A stretch of 64,000 bases of DNA from Thalassobellus citreus (lineage in GTDB: Bacteria > Bacteroidota > Bacteroidia > Flavobacteriales > Flavobacteriaceae). A program made the translations under genes and the position numbers. Shown piece after piece: positions 43,621 through 52,314 of this stretch (the first letter of the stretch is position 1; each line of letters starts with the position of its first letter). The notes beneath the pieces are model-generated. The model was not told the origin of the DNA. It saw only the letters and a program-made list of their open reading frames with translations, and did no database searches. The stretch covers positions 372,001-436,000 of the forward strand of contig NZ_JBISCC010000127.1 of assembly GCF_044385915.1 (NCBI RefSeq), written 5' to 3'.

Positions 43621-45063
43621 TTATTGAATAACCCATGTGTCTTTACTGCCGCCACCTTGAGAACTATTTACAACTAACGATCCTTTTTTTAATGCGACTC
43701 TAGTTAGTCCTCCAGGACATATATCTATACCATCACGACCAGATAGTGCAAATGGTCTTAAGTCTATACATCTAGGAGATAATTTGCCGTCAATATAGCA
43801 AGGTGCTGTAGAAAGTCTTAAAATGGGTTGTGCTATAAAGTTATCTGGCTTTTTCTTTACATTCTTTATGTAGTCTTCAATTTCGTCATCTGAAGCTTCA
43901 TGACCCATAAGCATACCATATCCACCACTACCATCGGTTTTTTTAATAACCATGTCTTTTATGTTTTTAATAACATGTTCCAACTCGTCTGGTCTTCCTA
44001 ATTGGTAGGTTTCTATGTTTTTTAATATAGGTTCTTCATCTAAATAATATTTAATCATGTCTGGCACATAAATGTAAATAGCTTTATCATCTGCAATGCC
44101 AGTTCCTGGAGCATTTACAATATTTACATTCCCTTTTCGGTAAACAGCCATAATACCAGCAACACCTAAAACACTTTCAGCATTAAATTCCAGCGGATCT
44201 AAAAAGTCATCATCTACACGTCTGTATATTACATCAACTTGTTTTAAACCATTAGTGGTTTTCATATAAACGAAGTGGTTTTTAACAACTAAGTCGCTTC
44301 CTTCTACTAAATCAATTCCCATTAATCTAGCTAGTGTTGTGTGTTCGTAATATGCCGAGTTGTAAATACCAGGAGTAAGTAAAACAATATTAGGATTAGA
44401 TATGTTTGAAAGCTCTTTAAGCTTTTTATGTAGCATGTTTGGATAGTTAGACACCGACCTCACATTATTTTTAGGTAAAATACCAGGGAATAATCGTTTA
44501 GAGATTTCTCTGTTTTCAAGCATGTAACTTACGCCAGAAGGAGTTCTTAAATTATCTTCGAGTACATAAAATTCGCCATCATTGTTTCTAATTAAGTCGA
44601 CACCAGATATTTGTATGTAAACATCATGTGGTACTTTTACGCCTTTCATTTCGCGTAAAAAATTAGGACAAGAATAAATTAATTCTGTAGGAATGATACC
44701 ATCTTTTAAAATAAACTGTTCGTTATAAATGTCTTTAATAAACAGATTTAAAGCTTTTAGCCTTTGTTTAATACCGCTTTCAATTTTACTCCATTCTGCA
44801 GCGGTAATAATTCTTGGTACAATATCAAATGGGAATATTTTTTCAATACCTTCATTGTCGTTGTAAACGGTAAAGGTTACACCCTGACTCATAAATAGGT
44901 GTTTGGATAAATCTTCTTTTTTAGTCAGTTTTTCAGGAGAAGTCTTTTCTAAATATTTTATAAATGCTTCGTATTGTGTCCTAAACTCTGCATTGTCATT
45001 GTACATTTCGTCCCAAGTTTTTGGAAGCTTGTCATATGATGAAAAAAGATGATTATTGTCCAT
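43621..45063 (-). CDS. Circularly permuted ATP-grasp type 2 protein
   Basis: A 480-residue member of the DUF404/DUF407 circularly permuted ATP-grasp family. Recognisable blocks include LEDNLRTPSGVSYMLENR, NAPGTGIADDKAIY and IKKTDGSGGYGMLMG, then CIDLRPFALSG and the C-terminal SSQGGGSKDTWVI. It is predicted to ligate amino acids or small carboxylates using ATP. First gene of the trio, preceded by an exact -7 box at 45083-45090. Substrate unknown. Confidence 0.9.
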   Translation of the reverse strand: MDNNHLFSSYDKLPKTWDEMYNDNAEFRTQYEAFIKYLEKTSPEKLTKKEDLSKHLFMSQGVTFTVYNDNEGIEKIFPFDIVPRIITAAEWSKIESGIKQRLKALNLFIKDIYNEQFILKDGIIPTELIYSCPNFLREMKGVKVPHDVYIQISGVDLIRNNDGEFYVLEDNLRTPSGVSYMLENREISKRLFPGILPKNNVRSVSNYPNMLHKKLKELSNISNPNIVLLTPGIYNSAYYEHTTLARLMGIDLVEGSDLVVKNHFVYMKTTNGLKQVDVIYRRVDDDFLDPLEFNAESVLGVAGIMAVYRKGNVNIVNAPGTGIADDKAIYIYVPDMIKYYLDEEPILKNIETYQLGRPDELEHVIKNIKDMVIKKTDGSGGYGMLMGHEASDDEIEDYIKNVKKKPDNFIAQPILRLSTAPCYIDGKLSPRCIDLRPFALSGRDGIDICPGGLTRVALKKGSLVVNSSQGGGSKDTWVIQ

Positions 45064-45082
45064 AGGCTATAGAGTATTTACC

Positions 45083-45090
45083 CAAATATA
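45083..45090 (-). promoter_or_regulatory. -7 box of the ATP-grasp operon
   Basis: Reads TATATTTG on the minus strand, about 20 bases before the ATP-grasp ATG. The rest of the 294 bp gap to the sigma factor gene (45064-45357) is AT-rich, with no ORF or hairpin I can support. Confidence 0.5.
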
Positions 45091-45357
45091 GGTAATTGAT
45101 AAATTATTTTCAGTCATTCAAAGGTATAAGTGAATAAAATTTAACATTTATTTAAAATTGATAAAAAATCTATAGTTTTTTGTTGATGAATGTATTTTTT
45201 GAATATCTAAATTATTAGATAAATAATTGACGGAATAAGGTGTTTTGTAATTATTGTTTACTCTTTCATATATTTAAGCATACATTAGTTTTAAAAATTA
45301 TTAACCTTTTGGGCAACCATTTGTGTAGTATTTGCGTCTTTATAAATAGAAAGCAAA

Positions 45358-45939
45358 ATGACATCATTTTTGAAAGTTATTCAACTCCATAAAAACGAAT
45401 TGGCACTTATAAAAAAAGCGTTGAAAAATAACCGTGAAGCACAACATGTGTTATTTGAAATGCATGCTCCAAAAATGTTGAGCGTTTGTAGGTATTATGT
45501 TAAGGATATGCAATATGCCGAAGATGTTATGTTGAAAGGTTTTTTTAAAGTGTTTTCTAATTTAAAAAATTTTAAAAATGAAGGTAGCTTTGAAGGTTGG
45601 ATACGTAAAATTATGGTTAGAGAAGCCATTTCGTTTTTAAGACAGCAAAAAAATGTTGAGTTTTCTATAGAAGATAATGTGATTAATAATGATTCATATG
45701 CGAATGATATAATTACAAATGTTGAAGTAGAAGAAATACAACAATTAATAGATGCGCTTCCTGAAGGTTATAGAATGGTATTCGTAATGTATGCAATTGA
45801 AGGTTATAAGCACCATGAAATTGCAGAGTTGTTAAATATTAATGAAGGTACATCAAAATCGCAATTATTTAAAGCACGAAAAATGCTTCAAGAAGAATTA
45901 AGAAAATTAAATAAAATAGCAAGCTATGGCGCCAATTAA
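45358..45939 (+). CDS. ECF-type RNA polymerase sigma factor
   Basis: A 193-residue sigma-70 family protein with region 2 (HVLFEMHAPKMLSVCRYYVKD, DVMLKGFFKVFSNL, FEGWIRKIMVREAI) and region 4 (IDALPEGYRMVFVMYAIEGYKHHEIAELLNI, KSQLFKARKML). It would direct transcription of an envelope or stress regulon. It overlaps the next gene, a membrane-anchored protein likely to restrain it, by 14 bases. An extra 20-residue N-terminus before region 2 is unremarkable. Confidence 0.92.
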   Translation: MTSFLKVIQLHKNELALIKKALKNNREAQHVLFEMHAPKMLSVCRYYVKDMQYAEDVMLKGFFKVFSNLKNFKNEGSFEGWIRKIMVREAISFLRQQKNVEFSIEDNVINNDSYANDIITNVEVEEIQQLIDALPEGYRMVFVMYAIEGYKHHEIAELLNINEGTSKSQLFKARKMLQEELRKLNKIASYGAN

Positions 45940-46696
45940 ATTTGAAGAAGACATAAAAGAGAAGCTTGAATATAGAAGTCTCAAGCCTTCAGCCAATGCT
46001 TGGAGTAAATTGTCTAATCAATTAGATGAGCATAAAGAAATAAAGCACAATAAGCCGTATTGGTGGATTGGTTTGGCTGCAAGTATTGTTGGTGTTTTTT
46101 TGGTTGTTTCTCAATTTTTAAATAAAGAAACTCAAGTTGAAGATTTACCTAAAGTGGTTGATGCACCAGAGGTTATTATTCAAGATTCAAATAATGTAAT
46201 TGTTGAAGAATTAATTAAAGAGAAAGGTTTTGAAGACAATAAAGTGACAAAAGAATTAAATGAAACTAAGCATTATATAAAGGAAAAAGCTAGCGAAGTT
46301 TTAAAAAACAATAATTTAAATAATGTTGTTGTAGCTTCAAGTAAAGAAGAATTAGGAGTAATTAAAAAAGATGTAGATATTAAATCATCAGAAATTTTAA
46401 AAGAAAAATTGTCTTTTGAAGAACAAAAAATAAAAGATGTTGTAGCGCAAGTGCAAGATTTAAAAGAATCGAAAACAGAAGTAACAGATGATGATATTGA
46501 TGCCTTACTGTTACAAGCTCAGCAAGAAATTAGATTAAATAGAATGTTAAATGAAACAACAGGATTAGTTGATGCAAATGCATTACTTCAAGATGTGGAA
46601 CAAGAATTAGATAAATCTTTTAGAGAAAAAGTGTTTAAAGCTATCAAGGCAAGTTACAATTCGGTTAAAACAGCTGTTGCTCAACGAAACGATTAA
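45926..46696 (+). CDS. Membrane-anchored protein, candidate anti-sigma factor
   Basis: A 256-residue protein with a short N-terminal cytoplasmic stretch (EDIKEKLEYRSLKPSANAWSKL), one transmembrane helix (about 42-62, WWIGLAASIVGVFLVVSQFL) and a long, highly charged, helix/coiled-coil-prone outer part. That topology, and the 14-base overlap with the sigma gene, suggest an anti-sigma factor, but I cannot identify a ZAS or other known anti-sigma domain. It is common in Flavobacteria as a hypothetical protein. Function inferred from place and shape only. Confidence 0.7.
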   Translation: MAPIKFEEDIKEKLEYRSLKPSANAWSKLSNQLDEHKEIKHNKPYWWIGLAASIVGVFLVVSQFLNKETQVEDLPKVVDAPEVIIQDSNNVIVEELIKEKGFEDNKVTKELNETKHYIKEKASEVLKNNNLNNVVVASSKEELGVIKKDVDIKSSEILKEKLSFEEQKIKDVVAQVQDLKESKTEVTDDDIDALLLQAQQEIRLNRMLNETTGLVDANALLQDVEQELDKSFREKVFKAIKASYNSVKTAVAQRND

Positions 46697-46758
46697 AAAA
46701 ATCATCAAATCAATCAATTATAAATTAATGTCCATTATGGACTAAAAAACGAACAGTT

Positions 46759-47841
46759 ATGCAAACAATTACTAAATGCTTAGTGGTATTCATACTAAGT
46801 TTAAATGTGCACTTAATCAATGCACAAGACACAATTCAAAATGTAAATAATGAAAATAAAATTGAAAAACTAAAAGCAAAAAAAGAAGCTATTATAAGTG
46901 AAGAGCGTAATTTTTTAAAAGAAAAAGTTGAAGCGATTAATATAAGGTTGGATAATGGTGAGGTTACAAGTGAAGAGGCAGAAAAGCTTAAAAAAGAAGC
47001 TGCCAAAAAACATGCTTTAAATATTGATAATCGCATTGCTATTTTAGAAAATGAATTTTCTTTATGGAGTAGAAACCCAGATAGGATTCCTCAAGATGAA
47101 AATGAAATGCTATTTAGAATAGGAGGTGGTGAAGGTGGTGATGCTAGCTTTATTTATTTTGGAAAACAAAAAGATGATGAACCAAAAAACAGAAAATATG
47201 ACAGACGTACATCAAGTGATTTTGTATTAGCTTTTGGTTTAAATAATGCTATTATAGAAAATGAGAATCTAGATGATTCACCATATAAGTTTGGAGGATC
47301 TCGCTTTTTCGAAATAGGTTGGGCATGGAAAACACGAGTGTTTAAAAACACTAATTTCTTGCGTGTTAAGTACGGGTATTCGCTTCAAATAAATGGTTTA
47401 AAACCAAATGATAATCAATATTTTGTTAAGCAAGACGATCAAACAGTGCTGCAGGTGTTTCCTGAAAACCTTAAGAAATCTAAATTGTCTATGACTAATT
47501 TAGTATTCCCTGTGCATTTTGAATTCGGGCCATCTAAAAAAATAGAAAGGGACACTTATTTTAGATATTCAACAGAAAAACAATTTAAATTTGGAATAGG
47601 AGCTTATGGTGGTTTTAATATTGGAACTCGTCAAAAATTAAAATATGAATTAGATGGAAAACGTAAAAAAGATAAACAAAAAGGAGGCTTAAATACTAGT
47701 AATTTAATATATGGTTTAAGTACATATTTAGCTTTTGGAGACACTGCATTATATGTAAAATATGACTTGTCACCCATTTTTAAAGATCAAATTGCTGACC
47801 AACATAATATTTCTGTGGGTTTACGCTTTGATATGGATTAA
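46759..47841 (+). CDS. Outer-membrane protein of unknown function, third gene of the sigma operon
   Basis: A 360-residue exported protein: signal peptide ending INAQD, a lysine/glutamate-rich coiled coil (about 30-95), then strands with alternating aromatic residues from about residue 145 to the C-terminus (ISVGLRFDMD), consistent with an 8-12 strand barrel. No known family recognised. It follows the putative anti-sigma gene by 62 bp and could be its target or a sensor. A terminator lies 14 bp downstream. Confidence 0.72.
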   Translation: MQTITKCLVVFILSLNVHLINAQDTIQNVNNENKIEKLKAKKEAIISEERNFLKEKVEAINIRLDNGEVTSEEAEKLKKEAAKKHALNIDNRIAILENEFSLWSRNPDRIPQDENEMLFRIGGGEGGDASFIYFGKQKDDEPKNRKYDRRTSSDFVLAFGLNNAIIENENLDDSPYKFGGSRFFEIGWAWKTRVFKNTNFLRVKYGYSLQINGLKPNDNQYFVKQDDQTVLQVFPENLKKSKLSMTNLVFPVHFEFGPSKKIERDTYFRYSTEKQFKFGIGAYGGFNIGTRQKLKYELDGKRKKDKQKGGLNTSNLIYGLSTYLAFGDTALYVKYDLSPIFKDQIADQHNISVGLRFDMD

Positions 47842-47855
47842 TTAGAAGAAAAAAG

Positions 47856-47903
47856 AAATAGCTTGTTGAACATAATATTAATATTTAACAAGCTATTTTT
47901 TTT
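47856..47903. terminator. Terminator after the sigma operon
   Basis: Stem AAATAGCTTGTT with AACAAGCTATTT (47887-47898) around an 19-base AT loop, then a T-run. Confidence 0.8.
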
Positions 47904-47914
47904 ATTAGCTATCC

Positions 47915-48550
47915 TTAATTTCTTATCAATTTCCAAGTAAAGGTCGCTATAATGGCTCCTAAAATCGGAGCGCTTAAATAAATCCAAAGTGTTGTTAAAT
48001 TTCCAGATACAATGGCAGGTGCTAAACTTCTAGCAGGGTTAAAAGAACCACCAGAAATGGGTCCAGCAAATAAAATAATACCAGTAACAGTAATACCAAT
48101 AATGATACCTGCTAAAGGCGATGTTTCTTTTTGAGATGTTACACCTAAAATAGTAAGCATTAAAAAGAATGTTAGTATCAATTCGATGCTAAACGATTGT
48201 AATATGCTTCCAGAGGGTAAAGTTCCTCCTAAACTTAGGTTGTCTGGAAACATAAGCGTAAGTAAACCACTTGCTAAAAAGGCACCTAAAACTTGTGACG
48301 CTAAATAGCCTAATATGTCGCTTTTAGGCATTAATTTACCAATAGCTAAACTTATGGTAACTGCAGGATTTATATGTGTGCCAGAAATAGAACCAAAAGT
48401 ATAAATCATGGCAGTAACAATAATTCCGAATGCTGCTGAAATTCCAACTAAACCTAAACTTCCATTTGATTGTTGATCGATAATTACAGATCCTGTTCCA
48501 CAAAAGACCAATGCGAAAGTGCCAATAAATTCTGCTATGTATTTTTTCAT
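47915..48550 (-). CDS. Aquaporin (MIP family)
   Basis: A 211-residue channel with six hydrophobic segments and both NPA loops: THINPAV (N61) and SFNPARS (N171). An Arg follows the second NPA as in all MIP channels. Length and the short loops fit AqpZ-type water channels; a glycerol facilitator would be larger. It ends near the sigma operon terminator on the opposite strand. Confidence 0.92.
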   Translation of the reverse strand: MKKYIAEFIGTFALVFCGTGSVIIDQQSNGSLGLVGISAAFGIIVTAMIYTFGSISGTHINPAVTISLAIGKLMPKSDILGYLASQVLGAFLASGLLTLMFPDNLSLGGTLPSGSILQSFSIELILTFFLMLTILGVTSQKETSPLAGIIIGITVTGIILFAGPISGGSFNPARSLAPAIVSGNLTTLWIYLSAPILGAIIATFTWKLIRN

Positions 48551-48568
48551 TTAATTAGTTTTTAAAAT

Positions 48569-48602
48569 AAATGAGGGTAACTATTTATAGTTACCCTCAT
48601 TT
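48569..48602. terminator. Hairpin between glcG-like gene and aquaporin gene
   Basis: Perfect 13-base arms ATGAGGGTAACTA and TAGTTACCCTCAT around TTTA, with A/T flanks. It probably ends the GlcG/HbpS transcript just before the aquaporin start. Confidence 0.85.
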
Positions 48603-48635
48603 TAGTCACTCTTAATTATATTGTTTGATCAGGGA

Positions 48636-49034
48636 TTAGATAGCTGTTGCTCCTGCTTCTGCTACTGTATGGTCATTTTCTACAGAACTTCCACTTACTC
48701 CAATAGCTCCAATAACGTTTCCATCAGCATCTTTTACTGGTACGCCTCCTGGGAAAGTAATTAAACCTCCATTAGAATGTTCTATGTTGTATAAAGAACC
48801 ACCTGGTTGAGATAATTCACCAATAATTCCTGTATTCATATCAAAAAAACGAGCTGTTTTAGCTTTTTTAATTGAGATATCTAAAGAACCTAACCATGCT
48901 CCGTCCATACGTCCAAAAGCTACTAAGTTTGCTCCTGCATCTACAATGGCAATGTTCATTTTTGTATCTATTGCAGTTGCTTTTTCTTTTGCTGCTGCAA
49001 TCATTTTTTCTGCTTGTGCTAATGTAATATTCAT
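48636..49034 (-). CDS. GlcG/HbpS-family protein
   Basis: A 132-residue protein of the GlcG/HbpS fold: AEKMIAAAKEKATAIDTKMNIAIVDAGANLVAFGRMDGAW, then GGVPVKDADGNVIGAIGVSGSS. Members include the heme-binding HbpS of Streptomyces and GlcG beside glycolate genes. No signal peptide is present, so it is probably cytoplasmic, and its ligand is unknown. The AraC-type regulator 99 bp upstream, in the same direction, may control it. Confidence 0.85.
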   Translation of the reverse strand: MNITLAQAEKMIAAAKEKATAIDTKMNIAIVDAGANLVAFGRMDGAWLGSLDISIKKAKTARFFDMNTGIIGELSQPGGSLYNIEHSNGGLITFPGGVPVKDADGNVIGAIGVSGSSVENDHTVAEAGATAI

Positions 49035-49133
49035 AATAATTATATTTTAAGTGTTTAATTTTAACACTGCAAAAGTATAATCAAACAGAAAGTATCTTAT
49101 TACGAATAGGGTTCATAAACTTATGAAAAAAGG

Positions 49134-49982
49134 TCAATTAGCCTTTTGAGGAATATTTTTGGGGCTTATGCCAAATTTTTGCTTAAAAGCACTACTAAAG
49201 TTAGACAGGTTATTGTATCCAAGTTCTAAATATATGTCGGAAGATTTTAGTTTTCCTTCTTCTAATAATGCTTTCGCTTTTAACAACCGTTTATCTCGTA
49301 GCCATTTACCCGGTGAGGTTTTGTATTCATTAATAAAATGGCGTTTAAAGGTTGATAAACTCATATTACATAAAAAAGCAATCTCTTCTAGAGTAAGACT
49401 TGTGTAAATATTTTTTTCTATGATTTTCTGAAAATCGGAAACTTTGTTTGTGATTAATGCATGTAAATACGATTCAAAAGGGACCCCATATTTATTGATT
49501 AAATAGAGTAATAATTCTTCAAACTTAACAGAAAGCAAACGTTCCATAAAAACGGGCGGAGCCGTACTTATAGTGGTTAAAGAATCTAGATAAGCACTAA
49601 TAAATGTGTCGTTTTCAATAGCAAAGTAAGGCGCTTCGTCTTTAGGTTTTGTAATGCTAGTTGAATGTTTTTTTAGAATTTCTTTTAATTTTTTATCAGA
49701 AAAAAATAATAGTTTGCAAAAGTAAATTGCTTCCTTATCGAGTAATTCTGTCCAAAGACAATTTCCTTTTTGTAAAAGTAACGACTGATCTTTGTTTACA
49801 GCTATGGCAACATCAGAAAAATGAACTTGTTTTTTTCCTTCTTGTAGAAAACTAAACATATGCATATTTAAATTAACCTTAGTTTTAATAACATCTTCGG
49901 TCATTTTAAAATCATAGATAAACAAATCAGTATTATCAACAGAATCGTTTAAATAAATTTCAGGAATGTTTTCTATGGGCAT
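49134..49982 (-). CDS. AraC-family transcription regulator
   Basis: A 282-residue regulator. An N-terminal cupin-like sensing part covers about residues 1-175. The C-terminal double helix-turn-helix includes LTLEEIAFLCNMSLSTFKRHFINEYKTSPGKWLRDKRL and SDIYLELGYNNLSNFSSAFKQKFGISPK. The effector is unknown; it may regulate the GlcG/HbpS gene directly downstream. DNA-binding role is certain, target is inferred. Confidence 0.9.
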   Translation of the reverse strand: MPIENIPEIYLNDSVDNTDLFIYDFKMTEDVIKTKVNLNMHMFSFLQEGKKQVHFSDVAIAVNKDQSLLLQKGNCLWTELLDKEAIYFCKLLFFSDKKLKEILKKHSTSITKPKDEAPYFAIENDTFISAYLDSLTTISTAPPVFMERLLSVKFEELLLYLINKYGVPFESYLHALITNKVSDFQKIIEKNIYTSLTLEEIAFLCNMSLSTFKRHFINEYKTSPGKWLRDKRLLKAKALLEEGKLKSSDIYLELGYNNLSNFSSAFKQKFGISPKNIPQKAN

Positions 49983-50126
49983 TTTCTAGTTTATTGGTAA
50001 AATATCTTATAACAAGGAATTTAGCGAAGTTCGATAAATTTTATTGAATATTCAAAATTTCAAAACTTCTTTAATTTTAAACAATCAATAGTTTATATTA
50101 CATTTACAGTTCATAAAATTTTCATA

Positions 50127-52088
50127 TTGATATCTCCAGCTTCCATAGATTTAGTATTTGAAACCGCTCGAGTAGAGGAGGTTATAGGCGACTTTGTTCA
50201 GTTAAAAAAAGCGGGAAGTAATTTTAAAGGATTAAGTCCGTTTAGTGATGAGCGCTCTCCTAGTTTTATGGTATCGCCAGTAAAGCAAATATGGAAAGAT
50301 TTTTCTACAGGAAAAGGAGGGACTGCGGTGTCTTTTTTAATGGAGCATGAGCATTTTACATATCCAGAAGCGATAAAATATCTTGCCAAAAAATATAATA
50401 TAGAAATTGAAGAAACCGAGCAAAGCAATGAACAAAAAGAACAAGCCAATGAACGTGAAAGTTTATATCTGGTAAGTGAGTTTGCTAACACCTATTTTCA
50501 AAAAATATTACATAAAACAGATCAAGGTAAATCTATAGGTTTAAGTTATTTTAAAGAACGAGGTTTTACAGAAGACACAATAAAAAAATTCGATTTAGGT
50601 TATTCTCTAAACGAATGGCAAGCCTTTACAGATGAAGCTTTAAAACAAGGTTATAAACTTGATTTTTTAGCAAAAACAGGATTAACTATTGTTAAGGAAG
50701 ATAAACGCTTTGATAGATTTAAAGGGCGTATTATGTTTCCTATTAAGAGTATGAGTGGTCGTGTTTTAGGTTTTGGCGGTCGTATTCTTATCGCAGATAA
50801 AAAAGCAGCAAAATATGTAAACTCGCCAGAGAGTGAGCTCTATCATAAAAGTAAAGTGTTGTATGGTATTTATCATGCAAAGCAAAGTATTGCTAAAGAA
50901 GATAATTGTTATTTAGTTGAAGGGTATACAGATGTTATTCAGTTTCACCAAACAGGAATTACAAATGTGGTATCCTCCTCTGGTACGGCTTTAACTTCAG
51001 AACAAATACGATTAATAAATAGGCTTACAAAAAACATTACTGTGCTTTTTGATGGAGATGCTGCTGGTATGCGAGCGTCGTTAAGAGGTATCGATTTAAT
51101 TCTAGAACAAGGTATGAACGTTAAAGTTTGTACGTTTCCAGAAGGAGAAGATCCTGATAGCTTTGCTAAACAAAATACACTTGAAGAGTTGTCTCTTTAT
51201 TTAGCAGATAATGCTAAAGATTTTATTCAGTTTAAGGCATCTGTTTTATTTGAAGAATCTAAAAACGATCCTATAAAAAAAGCAGAAACAGTTAGAGATA
51301 TTGTAAATAGTATTTCTAAAATTCCAGATCATATAAAAAAGGAAATTTATATACAGGAATGTGCTAGAATTATGGATATTAGTGAGGAGGTGCTTTTTAG
51401 TACACTAGCTCAAATTGATAAAAAAGAAACTCAAGAAGAGACTAAGCAACTTAAAAAGAATCAAAAAGTGTTTGATGTTATTAAGCATGAACCACAACCT
51501 GTAAAAAAGGTAGATGTACAATACCTTTTAGAACGGAAAATAATTGAAGTGCTATTGCTTTATGGAAATAAAGAAGAAGATTTTGAAGACCTGGTTTTAA
51601 AAGAAAATGATAAAGGTGAATTGGTTTTAGAGCCAGAAATACATCGAGCTAAAGTGTTCGAAAAAGTATTTTTAGATTTACAGGATGATGAAATGGAATT
51701 TACAAACCCTCATTTTAAAATCATGTATTATACGATTATAGATAGACTGAATCAAAGTCCAGATTTTGAACTTAAAACATTTATAAATTCAGTAGATCCC
51801 GATATGTCTAACGAAATTACAACCATTTTAATGGAGGACGAACGTTATACTTTAGATGACTGGAATAGAATGAATATCTTCCCAAAAGAAAAAACACATA
51901 GTGTTGCGCAATTAGTTAGCGAAACTATTTTAAGTTTACGTTGTTTCTTAATAGATCAAAAAGTAAAAGAATTTCAACAAGAAACGATGCAAAATATAAG
52001 TGATTCCAATAGAAATATACTTGAAGAAGTTAAGGATTATTCGGGTTTAAAAATGCTGTTATCTAGAAAGTTAAACCGAGTTTTATAG
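50127..52088 (+). CDS. dnaG: DNA primase, without zinc-finger ligands
   Basis: A 653-residue DnaG that makes primers for replication. The toprim core has LVEGYTDVIQFHQTG and VLFDGDAAGMRA, and a C-terminal helicase-binding region follows. The N-terminal domain aligns with the CHC2 zinc finger, but every ligand is replaced: S37 and S40 where CPFH is usual, D58 and T61 where CxxC is usual. The surrounding fold (KGLSPFSDERSPSFMVSP, DFSTGKGGTAVSFLM) is kept. The start is TTG at 50127, the only one giving the family N-terminus. A long terminator hairpin follows. Confidence 0.94.
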   Translation: MISPASIDLVFETARVEEVIGDFVQLKKAGSNFKGLSPFSDERSPSFMVSPVKQIWKDFSTGKGGTAVSFLMEHEHFTYPEAIKYLAKKYNIEIEETEQSNEQKEQANERESLYLVSEFANTYFQKILHKTDQGKSIGLSYFKERGFTEDTIKKFDLGYSLNEWQAFTDEALKQGYKLDFLAKTGLTIVKEDKRFDRFKGRIMFPIKSMSGRVLGFGGRILIADKKAAKYVNSPESELYHKSKVLYGIYHAKQSIAKEDNCYLVEGYTDVIQFHQTGITNVVSSSGTALTSEQIRLINRLTKNITVLFDGDAAGMRASLRGIDLILEQGMNVKVCTFPEGEDPDSFAKQNTLEELSLYLADNAKDFIQFKASVLFEESKNDPIKKAETVRDIVNSISKIPDHIKKEIYIQECARIMDISEEVLFSTLAQIDKKETQEETKQLKKNQKVFDVIKHEPQPVKKVDVQYLLERKIIEVLLLYGNKEEDFEDLVLKENDKGELVLEPEIHRAKVFEKVFLDLQDDEMEFTNPHFKIMYYTIIDRLNQSPDFELKTFINSVDPDMSNEITTILMEDERYTLDDWNRMNIFPKEKTHSVAQLVSETILSLRCFLIDQKVKEFQQETMQNISDSNRNILEEVKDYSGLKMLLSRKLNRVL

Positions 52089-52092
52089 AAAA

Positions 52093-52136
52093 AATAACGC
52101 TAAGTGTTTTTCTTTTCAAAAATACTTAGCGTTATT
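52093..52136. terminator. dnaG terminator hairpin
   Basis: Palindrome with core arms AACGCTAAGT (52096-52105) and ACTTAGCGTT (52124-52133), extendable through T/A runs on both sides. Confidence 0.8.
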
Positions 52137-52218
52137 TTAATTAGTTTTAGAAATCATTTTAAGTCTATTTAGTTTTAATAGATTTAAAGTAAAAATTCTA
52201 GCAATAAACTTTACAAAT

Positions 52219-52314
52219 CAACAGTAACACGAGGTTGCAGTACTTGAAAAAAAAGTAAAACACTACTCAGGCTTAAAAATGTTACTGTCTATAAAGTTAA
52301 ACAGAGTTTTATAA
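52219..52314 (+). pseudogene. Remnant: second, diverged copy of the dnaG 3' end
   Basis: Positions 52243-52314 read LEKKVKHYSGLKMLLS, then IKLNRVL and a stop, versus LEEVKDYSGLKMLLS, RKLNRVL and a stop at the end of dnaG (52020-52088). Of the 23 aligned codons including the stop, three differ in amino acid, nine differ only silently, and one extra Lys codon is present. Weaker likeness (CAACAG) may continue back to about 52219, where a stop breaks the frame. There is no start codon or upstream domain. The pattern suggests the tail of a once-functional related dnaG. It overlaps the stop codon of the response regulator gene on the other strand. Confidence 0.85.
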
